From Flavicella sp. (GTDB lineage: Bacteria; Bacteroidota; Bacteroidia; Flavobacteriales; Flavobacteriaceae): DNA of 64,000 nucleotides. This document shows positions 10,348-22,079 of this stretch, piece after piece. Where the stretch lies: the NCBI RefSeq assembly GCF_029238425.1, contig NZ_JAQWGB010000073.1, positions 1-64,000 of the forward strand. Reading direction: 5' to 3'. The translations under genes and the position numbers were made by a program. How positions within the stretch are numbered: the stretch's first letter is position 1; each line of letters opens with the position of its first letter. The notes under the pieces are model-generated. The model was not told the origin of the DNA. It saw only the letters and a program-made list of their open reading frames with translations, and did no database searches.

Positions 10348-11018
10348 TGAGTTTTTTATTGAAAGAATTTGGAGATTCTGCTGTTTTGCTGACTTTTGGA
10401 GATCATATCTCCAAAGAAGTTCATTTGCAAATAGTAAGCTTTGTTCAAGAGTTTAAGAAACTTGAGGTAATAGGTGTGGTTGCTGTTATTCCGGCCTATA
10501 CGACTATTACAATTCAGTATGATTTTCTTCAAATTAGTTATCATGAACTCGAAGATCTTTTGTTTTCAATAGATTATTCATTAAAAGAAGAAACCCACAA
10601 AAATATCATTGAGATTCCTGTTTGTTATCATGATGATTTTGCTTTGGATATAAAGCATTTAATGGAGTATACAGGTCTTACCAAACGAGAAATAGTTGCA
10701 TTGCATACTTCAGGTGATTATTTGGTTTATATGCTTGGATTTACTCCTGGGTTCTTTTATCTGGGAGGGTTGGATTCTAGACTTTTTTGTCCCAGGAAAG
10801 AGGGGCCAAGAGTTAAGATAGATAGAGGTTCTGTTGGAATCGCAGGAAGTCAAACGGGTGTTTATTCAGTAGATAGTCCTGGTGGTTGGCAACTCCTAGG
10901 TAAAACTCCATTTAATTTGTTTGATGCAACGAGTGATAAGGTGTTTCCCATAAAACAGGGAGATTATATTCGCTTCAGGGAGATTTCGTTGGAAGAATTT
11001 AATGCCTATAAGAAATGA
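10347..11018 (+). CDS. pxpB: 5-oxoprolinase subunit PxpB (KipI-like)
   Basis: GDSAVLLTFG...YMLGFTPGFFYLGGLDSRLFCPRK...GSVGIAGSQTGVYSVDSPGGWQLLGKTP. Confidence 0.95.
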   Translation: MSFLLKEFGDSAVLLTFGDHISKEVHLQIVSFVQEFKKLEVIGVVAVIPAYTTITIQYDFLQISYHELEDLLFSIDYSLKEETHKNIIEIPVCYHDDFALDIKHLMEYTGLTKREIVALHTSGDYLVYMLGFTPGFFYLGGLDSRLFCPRKEGPRVKIDRGSVGIAGSQTGVYSVDSPGGWQLLGKTPFNLFDATSDKVFPIKQGDYIRFREISLEEFNAYKK

Positions 11019-11947
11019 TTGAAATTATCAAGCCTGGTTTTTATACTTTGATTCAAGATATTGGACGAAATGAATATCAGGAATATGGAATGCCTGTATC
11101 TGGTGTTATGGATAGGGACTCTTATCGTTTGGCAAATTATTTGGTTGAAAATACATCTGGTGAAGCCGTTTTGGAAATTACCATGACGGGTCCAGAAATT
11201 CTTTTTTTGGAGGAAACAGAAATTGGAATCACAGGAGCTGATATGTCACCTATGATAAATGAAGTTCCGCTTGAGATGTATACAACTATTTTAGTCTCTA
11301 AAGGTGATGTTTTGTCTTTTGGTAAATTAAAAAATGGTTTTAGATCTTACCTCTCTGTTAATGGTGGTTTTGAAGTGGATAAGAAGATGAACAGTAGATC
11401 CACGTATACCTATGCTAGTGTTGGTGGTTTTTATGGTAGAGCGCTAAAAATAGGGGATGTAATTCCTGTTGGAGCAAGAGGGTCAGTACAATTAAAAAAA
11501 GTACCGGAAATACTTTTTGTTAAACCTTTTTCTACAACTTCCGTTCGTGTCATCAAAGGTCCAGAATTTGAAGTTTTAAAGTTGGGTGAAGACTCTTGTT
11601 TTTTTTCAACAGAATATCGTATTGGAAATAATAGTAACAGAATGGGATATCGTTTAAAAGGGCAGTCAATAGCTCATGATGCCAAAGAAATGTTGTCTAC
11701 GGGAATTGTGAATGGTGCGATACAATTACCATCAGAAGGAATGCCTATTGTGCTGTTGGCAGATGCTCAAACTACGGGTGGGTATCCTCGAATCGCGAAT
11801 GTAATTCAATCAGATTTACCATTATTAGCTCAGTTAAAACCTGGGGATAAGCTAAGGTTTAGAAAAGTTACTTTAGAAGAAGGGCAATCGAACTATTTTA
11901 ATAAAGAAAAACAATTTAATGGGTTGTTAGGATTGTCTAAGAAATAA
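11015..11947 (+). CDS. pxpC: 5-oxoprolinase subunit PxpC (KipA/biotin-dependent carboxyltransferase-like)
   Basis: IEIIKPGFYTLIQDIGRNEYQEYGMPVSGVMD...ADAQTTGGYPRIANVI. Confidence 0.95.
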   Translation: MIEIIKPGFYTLIQDIGRNEYQEYGMPVSGVMDRDSYRLANYLVENTSGEAVLEITMTGPEILFLEETEIGITGADMSPMINEVPLEMYTTILVSKGDVLSFGKLKNGFRSYLSVNGGFEVDKKMNSRSTYTYASVGGFYGRALKIGDVIPVGARGSVQLKKVPEILFVKPFSTTSVRVIKGPEFEVLKLGEDSCFFSTEYRIGNNSNRMGYRLKGQSIAHDAKEMLSTGIVNGAIQLPSEGMPIVLLADAQTTGGYPRIANVIQSDLPLLAQLKPGDKLRFRKVTLEEGQSNYFNKEKQFNGLLGLSKK

Positions 11948-11980
11948 AAAAAGGAGATTGAATTTCAATCTCCTTTTTTT
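11947..11980. terminator. Bidirectional terminator between pxpC and mdh
   Basis: AAAAAAAGGAGATTGAATTTCAATCTCCTTTTTTT. Confidence 0.9.
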
Positions 11981-11999
11981 ATTTGCAAACTTGAAGCAA

Positions 12000-12926
12000 T
12001 TATACTTCAAGCAAAGAATTCGTTTTCTTAACAGCTGCTGCGCTACTTGCTAATTTTTCTTTTTCAGCATCGGTCAATTCAATTTCAACGATTTTTTCAA
12101 TTCCGTTTTTTCCTAGAACTACAGGTACACCAATACATAGGTCGTTTAATCCGTATTCACCTTCAAGGTAGGTAGAACATGGGAATATTTTTTTCGTATC
12201 ACAAGCAATCGCTTGAACCATTGCAGAAACTGCTGCACCTGGAGCATACCAAGCTGAGGTTCCAAGCATCCCTGTTAATGTTGCTCCACCTACCATAGTA
12301 GCTTTGGCAACTTCTTCAAGTTTTTCTTCAGAAATAAAAGCACTTGCTGGAACTGAATTTCTTGTTGCTAGTCTAGTTAAAGGAATCATCCCTGTATCAC
12401 TGTGACCACCAATTACCATTCCGTCAATATCTGAAGCAGGAGCTCCTAAGGCTTCGCTTAATCTGTATTTAAATCTAGCGCTATCCAAGGCACCTCCCAT
12501 ACCAATAATTTGATTTTTTGGTAATCCTGTCGCTTTGTGCGCCAAATAAGTCATGGTATCCATTGGATTACTTACCACAATGATAATAGCATTTGGAGAA
12601 TGTTTGATGATGTTTTCAGAAACAGTTTTTACAATACCTGCGTTGATTCCGATTAGTTCTTCTCTTGTCATTCCTGGTTTACGGGGAATTCCACTTGTAA
12701 TTACTGCAATCGAGCTACCTGCTGTTTTTGCGTAATCATTTGTACTACCCGTAATTTTTGTGTCAAAACCATTTAAAGAAGCTGTTTGCATAAGGTCCAT
12801 TGCTTTTCCTTCAGCATAATTTTCTTTAATATCTACAATAACTACTTCACTTGCAAAATTTTTAATAGCAATGTACTCAGCGCAACTTGCACCTACCGCA
12901 CCTGCTCCAACAACAGTAACTTTCAT
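12000..12926 (-). CDS. mdh: Malate dehydrogenase
   Basis: MKVTVVGAGAVGASCAEYIA...SGIPRKPGMTREELIGINAGIV...VVSNPMDTMTYLA. Confidence 0.95.
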   Translation of the reverse strand: MKVTVVGAGAVGASCAEYIAIKNFASEVVIVDIKENYAEGKAMDLMQTASLNGFDTKITGSTNDYAKTAGSSIAVITSGIPRKPGMTREELIGINAGIVKTVSENIIKHSPNAIIIVVSNPMDTMTYLAHKATGLPKNQIIGMGGALDSARFKYRLSEALGAPASDIDGMVIGGHSDTGMIPLTRLATRNSVPASAFISEEKLEEVAKATMVGGATLTGMLGTSAWYAPGAAVSAMVQAIACDTKKIFPCSTYLEGEYGLNDLCIGVPVVLGKNGIEKIVEIELTDAEKEKLASSAAAVKKTNSLLEV

Positions 12927-13188
12927 TTTTTATGTTTTAATATTAATATTCTATTCTTTCGTCTGTCGTAAATTTAGTAATTAAAGATGAAATAATCTTG
13001 ATTTTTTGAATAGAATTTTTGAGTTTTTTCGAAATCGAAATAGTTCTGTGTCTATTGTTTTTGTTGAGGTTTTGTGTTTTTTTAATCCAATGATAATTGT
13101 CAGTACATGCAAAATTGTTTTCGAGTATTTTTGTGTGTTGGATTCATCCGAAACTATGGTGATTGAAAAGTACTTGTAGGATTTCTTG

Positions 13189-13226
13189 AAAAAAAACACA
13201 GTCATAAAATATAACTGTGTTTTTTA
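13189..13226. terminator. Terminator downstream of gyrB
   Basis: AAAAAAAACACAGTcataaaatataACTGTGTTTTTT. Confidence 0.8.
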
Positions 13227-13250
13227 TTATAATTGCAAAGAATTGATCAA

Positions 13251-15230
<1,980 letters not shown>

Positions 15231-15247
15231 TTAAAAATCGAGCCAAA

Positions 15248-15255
15248 CAAATATA
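15248..15255 (-). promoter_or_regulatory. Candidate gyrB -7 element (TATATTTG on minus strand)
   Basis: CAAATATA on the plus strand, about 57 nt upstream of the gyrB ATG; -33 not obvious. Confidence 0.35.
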
Positions 15256-15584
15256 ACGAATTAGTCCACTTTAAAAAGAGTTATGTTTAAAACTTTGAAA
15301 AATGTTGATAACTATGAAAGTCTCTTAAATCATCTAAAAACACCTTTATATTAAAAGATGTGTTTTTTTTATCTGTTTTGAAAATAGGGAAATGAGAAAA
15401 TGCATTAGAGTTTAAATTTTGAAGCTGATTTTGGCATAGAAAAAGAATATTTGGGTAGTTTTGTAATACGAAATCGTTTGAAAATGTACCCTGCCAATTA
15501 ATTGTTTTAGTTTGTGATGTAAATCATGTTTTGGGGGATTTGTGCAGATTAATTTTGGTCAATAATTAAGAATAGATTTAGATT

Positions 15585-16850
15585 ATGAGAAATTTAAAAA
15601 AAGGATTTGAAAGATGGTTGGTTTTAACCGTTTTATTGAGTTCTATAGTTGTTTCAGCACAGAAAAAAGAAGAATTCAAACCTATTATAAAATGGAATCT
15701 ATCGGGACAAATTTGGTTGCGTTATTCTGATCTAAACGATGGTTCTGAAATAAATGGAGAACAAACAACTAGTTATACAGATGTTTCAATCAGAAGGTTG
15801 AGGATTCCTATCTCATCTCAAGTTACGCCAAAGATATTTTTGTATTCGATTATAGGCGGGAATAATTACAATATGAAGAATACCGAAATGAAAATCGGGA
15901 TATTGGATTTATATGCAGAGTATTCTTTTGCGAAATATCTAGAAGTTGGTATTGGTAAATCGGGTTGGCAAGGATTGAATCGTTGGAATATTCGATCAAG
16001 TAGTACTTTGATGGGGTTAGATTCTCCTTTGTTTACCTTAAATACTGTTGAGAAAAATGACGATTTAGGTCGTCAATACGGAGTTTGGTTCAAAGGACAG
16101 GCTGCCAGATTCGATTATAGGTTGACTTTTAATAAACCAGATTTGGTTGCTACTGCCCCTAGTGGATCTATTGATTTTGCGAACAATAGACCGCGTTTGA
16201 AGACCTCAGCCTATGTGAAATATCAATTTTTTGAGCATGAATCAAATAAGTCGGCTTATCAGGTTGGTACTTATATGCAGAATAAAAAAGTATTTAATAT
16301 TGGAGCGGGTTTCCAATACCAAGAAAAAGCTATGAGCAATGGGAATGCATCAGATGAAAATACTGAGTTCTATGACATGGAACATTGGGCTGTAGATTCT
16401 TTTTTAAACTTACCAATGGCAAATAAAGATGCTATTACTGCTTATTTAGGTTACTATTATTATGGTTTCGGTAAAGGGTATTTGAGAAATGTCGGCGCAA
16501 ATAATATCACAAGTGGAGGGGATGTTTTTACCGGGTCAGGGGTTGCTTTTCCAATGATCGGAACGGGAGGTTCAATTTATATGCAATTTGGTTATGCATT
16601 TGAAAAAACAAAAATACTAGGTGAGGAAATGATTATTCAACCTAATATCTCAATTCAACATTCTGACTGGGATGCTTTAGAGCAGAATATGACAGTTTAT
16701 GACTTCAATGTGAATTTTATGATAAACGGAAAGCATTCTAACAAGATTAGTTTAGGATATCAATTACGTCCGATCTTTGATGCAACTACATTGAAACAAA
16801 AAGATGCTAAAGGAATGGCTGTTTTGCAATATCAAATAGCATTGAAGTAA
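15585..16850 (+). CDS. Porin-like outer membrane beta-barrel protein
   Basis: Signal peptide; WNLSGQIWLRYSDLND...DVSIRRLRIPISSQVTPKIFLYSIIGGNNYN with alternating barrel strands. Confidence 0.65.
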   Translation: MRNLKKGFERWLVLTVLLSSIVVSAQKKEEFKPIIKWNLSGQIWLRYSDLNDGSEINGEQTTSYTDVSIRRLRIPISSQVTPKIFLYSIIGGNNYNMKNTEMKIGILDLYAEYSFAKYLEVGIGKSGWQGLNRWNIRSSSTLMGLDSPLFTLNTVEKNDDLGRQYGVWFKGQAARFDYRLTFNKPDLVATAPSGSIDFANNRPRLKTSAYVKYQFFEHESNKSAYQVGTYMQNKKVFNIGAGFQYQEKAMSNGNASDENTEFYDMEHWAVDSFLNLPMANKDAITAYLGYYYYGFGKGYLRNVGANNITSGGDVFTGSGVAFPMIGTGGSIYMQFGYAFEKTKILGEEMIIQPNISIQHSDWDALEQNMTVYDFNVNFMINGKHSNKISLGYQLRPIFDATTLKQKDAKGMAVLQYQIALK

Positions 16851-16874
16851 GAGGAATATAGTTTATGTATAAAA

Positions 16875-16913
16875 AAACAAACCCTGATAAATTCTTGTCA
16901 GGGTTTGTTTTTG
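16875..16913. terminator. Bidirectional terminator between porin and convergent T9SS gene
   Basis: AAACAAACCCTGATAAATTCTTGTCAGGGTTTGTTTTTG. Confidence 0.85.
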
Positions 16914-16982
16914 TTTTGAATCAATAGATAAGGTTGTTTTTGAGTCTCGCTGATAAAACACCTAGTTCTAGTAGACTGTTGT

Positions 16983-19469
16983 TTATTCTTTTATGATTTG
17001 AATATTGTAAACTTTATTGTTTGTTGAGATTCTTAAGACATATTGTCCGCTTGAATGTGAGCTTAAGTCAACAGAGTTGGAGTTCTTGTTTTCAAATAAG
17101 AAACGTCCATTTACGTCGTAAACTTCTATTTGATCAATATCATCCAATGTAATATTAAAAACACCTTCAGATGGGTTTGGGTATACTGCTAGTTTAGTTG
17201 CAGGGTCTACTTTGTCGAATCCAAGAGAACCAGAGGTAACGAGTAGTTCGCTATTATAACTATAATGACCCGTAGTGTTGTCAAAAGGTAAAAGACTGCT
17301 CACCGTGTCTGAGTTGGTGTCGTATTTGAATAATCCGCCTAAGTTATTTGCACCACCATCGTTTAGTACACCATAAACTATTTGGTTGTAGATTGATAGG
17401 TTTGGTCCAGGTGTAGAGCCAACAGAGTTATTGTCTATGCTAGCTTGATTTGTGAAAGTAGGTGTGCCTGCGGAAATGTCCATTTTAGAGACAGCGTAAT
17501 TAGAGCTACCATCATTATGAATAGCATATAAAAAATCTCCATCTTTTTGAATCCCACTGAAGACTTCGCTTGAGGCTGTGTTTTCTAGAGTGGTAAATGT
17601 ACTTGAGTTTAAATCAAAAGAAAAAGTAGTTCCAGTTCCGTTGCTACCACCTGCTTTGTTTAGTCCATACACAACGCTGTTGTCAATTATTATTGCAGTT
17701 GGGTCGTTTCCTTCTGCGCTGGTGTTGAACGTGTGCAATGTAGTGTAGGTGTCTGTTGACAGGTCAATGCTCCATAGGTGTTGGCGACTTGATCCGTAAA
17801 GCATGTTGTTGTCTTGGATAATATTAGAAAATACTACAGTGTTTCCAATATCATTTAAGTCGGAGACTGGAGCAATGGGAATTAGGCTTCCTGTTAGTTT
17901 TCCTGTAGCGACATTTAATTCGCTTAAGGCGTATATTGAATTGTTGTTGCTGATAGCTCCCTGAGTTAATTCTACAAGAATATAAGTTTTGTTGTTGTAG
18001 TATATTGGTTTATGAAATGTTCTTTCAATACTGGTTTGATCATCCAGACTTACGTTGTTGGAAATTGTATTGTTAGCTGTGTTGAGTGAGTTTATGGTTC
18101 CGAATTGTTGCCCTCCGGTGTAAGACATAAAGTCTAGGTTTTGGGTGTTAGGGTTTAGTACTAAGCCGCTTTGCGGTGATTTACCGTCGATGTATCCAAG
18201 TTGTGCCTCTACAGTTGTAGTTCCACTTGCAATGTCGTATACCCATATTGTGCCTCCTCTGTTAGATCCTCCAATTTCAGCAATACCATATATTTTCGCA
18301 CCAACTAATACGGGAGAAGCTTGAACTTTAAGTCCTTCATTTTCATCATCGAATACGTGAATTACAGAATAGAATCCGATTGAGCTGTACTTGTATAGTA
18401 AATAGTCGTTATTTGTACCTGTATAAGCGATACCGTATGCATCACCGTTTAAGCCGTTGATAAGTGCAGAGCTTGGTTGTTCACCTAACGCACTACCTTG
18501 AAAATTGTGGACATTTGACATAGATTGATTTCCAAAGTTATACTTGGCAATACTGCCTTTGTTATTGTTTATTCCTCCTTCGCTGAAAGTTGTAAACCAA
18601 CTACTTTGACCAGTTATGAATGCTGGTTCCCAAGATTGTCTTCCGGTTTGTGGGCTTCCAGAGCCTAAGTAGTAGTTGCTTACTCCGTCGCCAGGTGAGT
18701 TAAGGTTTAGTTCTACAATTGCATCACCTTTAGAAATAAACAAACTGCTATTGTATTTCATAAGCCCTCTGATGTTGTTGTTTGCTGTTAGGTTACTTAC
18801 AAATAGAGTAGTGTAAGTAGAAGTTGAAGTGTTGTAAGAAAAATAAACCTCACCGTCTTCTCCGTTCCCTCTTCCACCACCTCCATAGAGTATGCTTCCA
18901 TCAGCATATAGGTTACAAGAAGGGTTTCCTCCGTCAGTGGTTCCGTTGAATGAATGAAGAACAGAATAAGTATCTGTGACAGGATCAATCGAAAATATAG
19001 TACCAAACCCATAAGCTCCACCGCTTAACGCTACTCCATAAAGTAAGCTACCTATTTTATGTAATTTACCGAAAGGGTAACGTCCAGATTCTGCGTTTGT
19101 AAGGTCAAAATCACGAATCAAATGTGTTGTTTGGTTGGTTAAATCATATCGGAAAATAATTCCTGTTCCTTCGGTTTGAGTTATGTTTCGGAATCCATCT
19201 TTAGCAACTATGTATAAAGAGTTATTCGTGGATTCGTGGTGTACACCGCTATAGGCTGTTAGTAATTGACTGTTTGAATCGACACCTGTTTCACCTGTTC
19301 CTATTAATCCAGACATAGAGGCTGCTTGGTAGTTGCTGTTATTAGCGTCAACCTGAAGAATGGTACCGCTGTTATTTGTTCCGCCATTTGATAAAGGAAC
19401 AGATATTATTTGGCTAAAAACCGATAAGGTTACTAAGCAAGAAATAATTATTAGAGTAGTTTTTTTCAT
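16983..19469 (-). CDS. Secreted protein with GloVer-type repeats and T9SS type A C-terminal sorting signal
   Basis: Signal peptide; repeats such as GFGTIFSIDPVTDTYSVLHSFNGTTDGGNPS; tail VYPNPSEGVFNITLDDIDQIEVYDVNGRFL...GQYVLRISTNNKVYNIQIIKE. Confidence 0.85.
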   Translation of the reverse strand: MKKTTLIIISCLVTLSVFSQIISVPLSNGGTNNSGTILQVDANNSNYQAASMSGLIGTGETGVDSNSQLLTAYSGVHHESTNNSLYIVAKDGFRNITQTEGTGIIFRYDLTNQTTHLIRDFDLTNAESGRYPFGKLHKIGSLLYGVALSGGAYGFGTIFSIDPVTDTYSVLHSFNGTTDGGNPSCNLYADGSILYGGGGRGNGEDGEVYFSYNTSTSTYTTLFVSNLTANNNIRGLMKYNSSLFISKGDAIVELNLNSPGDGVSNYYLGSGSPQTGRQSWEPAFITGQSSWFTTFSEGGINNNKGSIAKYNFGNQSMSNVHNFQGSALGEQPSSALINGLNGDAYGIAYTGTNNDYLLYKYSSIGFYSVIHVFDDENEGLKVQASPVLVGAKIYGIAEIGGSNRGGTIWVYDIASGTTTVEAQLGYIDGKSPQSGLVLNPNTQNLDFMSYTGGQQFGTINSLNTANNTISNNVSLDDQTSIERTFHKPIYYNNKTYILVELTQGAISNNNSIYALSELNVATGKLTGSLIPIAPVSDLNDIGNTVVFSNIIQDNNMLYGSSRQHLWSIDLSTDTYTTLHTFNTSAEGNDPTAIIIDNSVVYGLNKAGGSNGTGTTFSFDLNSSTFTTLENTASSEVFSGIQKDGDFLYAIHNDGSSNYAVSKMDISAGTPTFTNQASIDNNSVGSTPGPNLSIYNQIVYGVLNDGGANNLGGLFKYDTNSDTVSSLLPFDNTTGHYSYNSELLVTSGSLGFDKVDPATKLAVYPNPSEGVFNITLDDIDQIEVYDVNGRFLFENKNSNSVDLSSHSSGQYVLRISTNNKVYNIQIIKE

Positions 19470-19539
19470 AGTATTAGGTTTTTGTTAATAAGGATTTGTG
19501 TGACTTTATTTTTAGGTTCAAAGCATAGTGTTGATGTCT

Positions 19540-20172
19540 TTATTGTTTAATTGTCTCCACTAAAATGCTGTTAGAAGTCTCAGAAACTCTGTTGTCTACT
19601 TTGGACTCTAATCTGTAGTAGTAAATCTTAAGCCCCTCTAAACCTGTGACTGTGTGTGACGAACCAGAAACATTAATTCCATCATATCCTGGAATGTAAA
19701 CTGGAGGGTCGGATGTAAAGTTGTTTTTAGAGACGTATAGCGTGTAATCGGTTACACCTGCTACTGCATTCCAGTTTGCTTGAAATCCTGATTGAGTGAT
19801 ATTGGTTCCCGTGGTTGCTACAGGTGCATCAGGTAAGGTAATTACACTAATGGTATTGGAGTATCCAGACGGATTTTGATTTAGGTTTGTGGCTCTAACT
19901 CTGTAAAAATATTGGGTGTTTGAGTTTAGTTGAGTTACAGAAGTAGATGCGCCCAAATTTGATTGTATCAAAGGGTTTGCAAAAGTTGATTCAGTTGCTG
20001 TTTGAAGTTCGTATTCAGTGGCATTTGTTGCGCTATTCCAATTTGCGAAAAATGTTGAGTTTGTTATGTCTGTTGCTTCGGTTGCAGTTGGAGTTTCTGT
20101 TTCTGGGTTTGAATCTTCTTTGCTGCATCCTATTGATATAGTGAGTGCTAAAAGGTAAATAATATTTTTCAT
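19540..20172 (-). CDS. Fibronectin type III lipoprotein
   Basis: Lipobox-like ISIGCSKED; two FnIII-like repeats (FFANWNSATNATEYELQTA..., FQANWNAVAGVTDYTLYVS...). Confidence 0.8.
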   Translation of the reverse strand: MKNIIYLLALTISIGCSKEDSNPETETPTATEATDITNSTFFANWNSATNATEYELQTATESTFANPLIQSNLGASTSVTQLNSNTQYFYRVRATNLNQNPSGYSNTISVITLPDAPVATTGTNITQSGFQANWNAVAGVTDYTLYVSKNNFTSDPPVYIPGYDGINVSGSSHTVTGLEGLKIYYYRLESKVDNRVSETSNSILVETIKQ

Positions 20173-20360
20173 GTGATATGTTTTCTTAAATGTAAGAATT
20201 TTTTTTAATAAAATACATGAAAAATTTAGACTGGTTAATGAGCTTAGTTTTAAGGTTGTTTACCTGTGTTGTTCAGTGTAAGAATACACCATGTGGTATC
20301 GGTGTGTTTGCGGATTTTAAAGTAATAAAATAAACACTTCCAACTCCGCTAAAACTTTCG

Positions 20361-20368
20361 TAATTTTG
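20361..20368 (+). promoter_or_regulatory. Candidate -7 element (TAATTTTG) for the gatC-gatA-gatB/aspS operon
   Basis: TAnnTTTG match 40 nt upstream of the gatC ATG. Confidence 0.35.
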
Positions 20369-20407
20369 CAAGCTTAAAAGTTTGATTTATAAACTAAATA
20401 AAAAGAC

Positions 20408-20677
20408 ATGAGTAAAATAATGACAGTCGACATATTGTCGAGTATTAAAGGAGCAAAGCCGTCCGAATCGGTGAATCAATTATTTGATGTGATTAGAAAT
20501 GCACATCCGACAAATAATAATGCTGCTAATAATGTCAATATTAATGCGGTGTCAGTGAGTGATTTGAGAGAGGATGTTGTTGTGGAAAGTGGCGAGATCG
20601 AAAGAGAAATCATCAAAGAAAACTTCCCGAATGAAAAGGATGGTTATTTAGTTGTTTCAAAAGTTATTGAAGATTAA
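20408..20677 (+). CDS. gatC: Divergent GatC (Asp/Glu-tRNA amidotransferase subunit C)
   Basis: C-terminal half VSDLREDVVVESGEIEREIIKENFPNEKDGYLVVSKVIED matches the GatC tail pattern (LREDVV...APxxxDGYFxVPKVIE); immediately upstream of gatA. N-terminal half is atypical. Confidence 0.7.
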   Translation: MSKIMTVDILSSIKGAKPSESVNQLFDVIRNAHPTNNNAANNVNINAVSVSDLREDVVVESGEIEREIIKENFPNEKDGYLVVSKVIED

Positions 20678-20678
20678 G

Positions 20679-22079
20679 ATGAACTCTCAGATAAAAGAAA
20701 TACACCAGCAATTGGTGTCTAAACAGATAACTTGTACTGCTTTGGTGCAAGAAAAATTAGACTTATTAAAGCAAAACACACACAATACCGTAAATTCTTT
20801 GTTGGAAGATTCAGCATTGGAAGCAGCGGCAAAAGTGGATGCAAAAATAGCGAATGGTGAAGAAATAGGTTTGTTGGAAGGAATTCCATTTGGAATCAAA
20901 GATGTGTATATGGTTCAAGGAACCTATACAACTGCAAGTTCGGATTTATTAAAAAAATATAAATCTGCTTATACGGCTACTGCGATTCAGAAATTGTTAG
21001 ATGCCGGAGCTATTCCTTTGGTAAAAGAAAACTGTGATAGTTTTGGTCATGGATCTTCTTCTGAAAACACGATTTTTGGAGCTGTAAAGAATGCCGTAGA
21101 TGAAACATTGGTTTCAGGTGGTTCGAGCGGAGGATCTGCTGTAAACGTAGCAAAAGATTATACCGTATTTTCTATTGGAGGAGATACTGGTGGGTCAATA
21201 CGTCAACCTGCAGGATACAATAATATTTATGGATTGAAACCAACTTATGGTAGAATTTCTAGATATGGAATTATGGCTTACGCTTCTTCTACAGATTGCG
21301 TTGGACCATTAGCAAAATCTATTGAAGATATTAGAATTGTGTTGAATGTAATGAGTGGTAAAGATGGAAAAGATCAAACTACGTATGCATCTGATGAAAT
21401 TTTAGAAAACGCAATAACTTCAGTTGACGGAGTGAAAACGGTAGGGTATTTCAAAAACTTTATTGAAAGTGAAGCGATAGACCCAACAGTAAAAGCTGAT
21501 TTTTTAGCTGCGATAGAGAAAATCAAAGCAAAAGGAATTGAGGTGAAAGAATTGGATTTCTTCAAGTCAGATACATTGGTGTCTACCTATTATACCTTAG
21601 CGATGGCAGAAACAGCATCTAACTTATCTAGGTTAGATGGTACCAATTATGGAAATAGAATAGAAGATAAAAACTTAAAAGAAACCTATGCAGTGACGCG
21701 TTCAGAGAATTTTTCTGAAGAAACAAAACGCAGAGTTGTAGGAGGAAATCAAGTATTGTCTCAAGGGTTTTCTGATGCTATTTATTTGAAAGGATTGGCA
21801 TTGAGAGATCAGATTTCTGAGAATTTTGAAAAGGATTTTGAGGAAGTTGATATTATTTTGTCACCAGTAACACCTGCTGCCCCTCCAGTAATTGGAGATA
21901 GTTTAAAGGATCCTTTAGCGATGTATTTGTCTGATGAGTATACGGTAGGGTTTAGTTTGGGGCAACTTCCAACATTGACAGTACCACAAGGTACCGTTAC
22001 AGGTTTGCAAATTACTGCAGCAAAAAGAAATGAAGAACAAGTATTGAAGTTTGCTAACTTCTTAAAAGATACATTATAA
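20679..22079 (+). CDS. gatA: Asp/Glu-tRNA amidotransferase subunit A
   Basis: Amidase signature GGSSGGSAVNVAKDYTVFSIGGDTGGSIRQPAGYNNIYGLKPTYGRISRYG. ATG at 20679 preferred over track start 20652, which overlaps gatC. Confidence 0.95.
   Translation: MNSQIKEIHQQLVSKQITCTALVQEKLDLLKQNTHNTVNSLLEDSALEAAAKVDAKIANGEEIGLLEGIPFGIKDVYMVQGTYTTASSDLLKKYKSAYTATAIQKLLDAGAIPLVKENCDSFGHGSSSENTIFGAVKNAVDETLVSGGSSGGSAVNVAKDYTVFSIGGDTGGSIRQPAGYNNIYGLKPTYGRISRYGIMAYASSTDCVGPLAKSIEDIRIVLNVMSGKDGKDQTTYASDEILENAITSVDGVKTVGYFKNFIESEAIDPTVKADFLAAIEKIKAKGIEVKELDFFKSDTLVSTYYTLAMAETASNLSRLDGTNYGNRIEDKNLKETYAVTRSENFSEETKRRVVGGNQVLSQGFSDAIYLKGLALRDQISENFEKDFEEVDIILSPVTPAAPPVIGDSLKDPLAMYLSDEYTVGFSLGQLPTLTVPQGTVTGLQITAAKRNEEQVLKFANFLKDTL

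Noticed and set aside
12927-13188. Possible small gene or ncRNA in the mdh-gyrB gap (74-aa ORF at 12981-13205)
   Set aside because: Composition is generic AT-rich intergenic and the ORF has no recognisable features.
15336-15372. Hairpin plus T-run between divergent gyrB and porin genes (AAAACACCTTTATATTAAAAGATGTGTTTTTTTT)
   Set aside because: Looks terminator-like and could end a small RNA, but the stem is imperfect and no upstream transcript or promoter could be supported.
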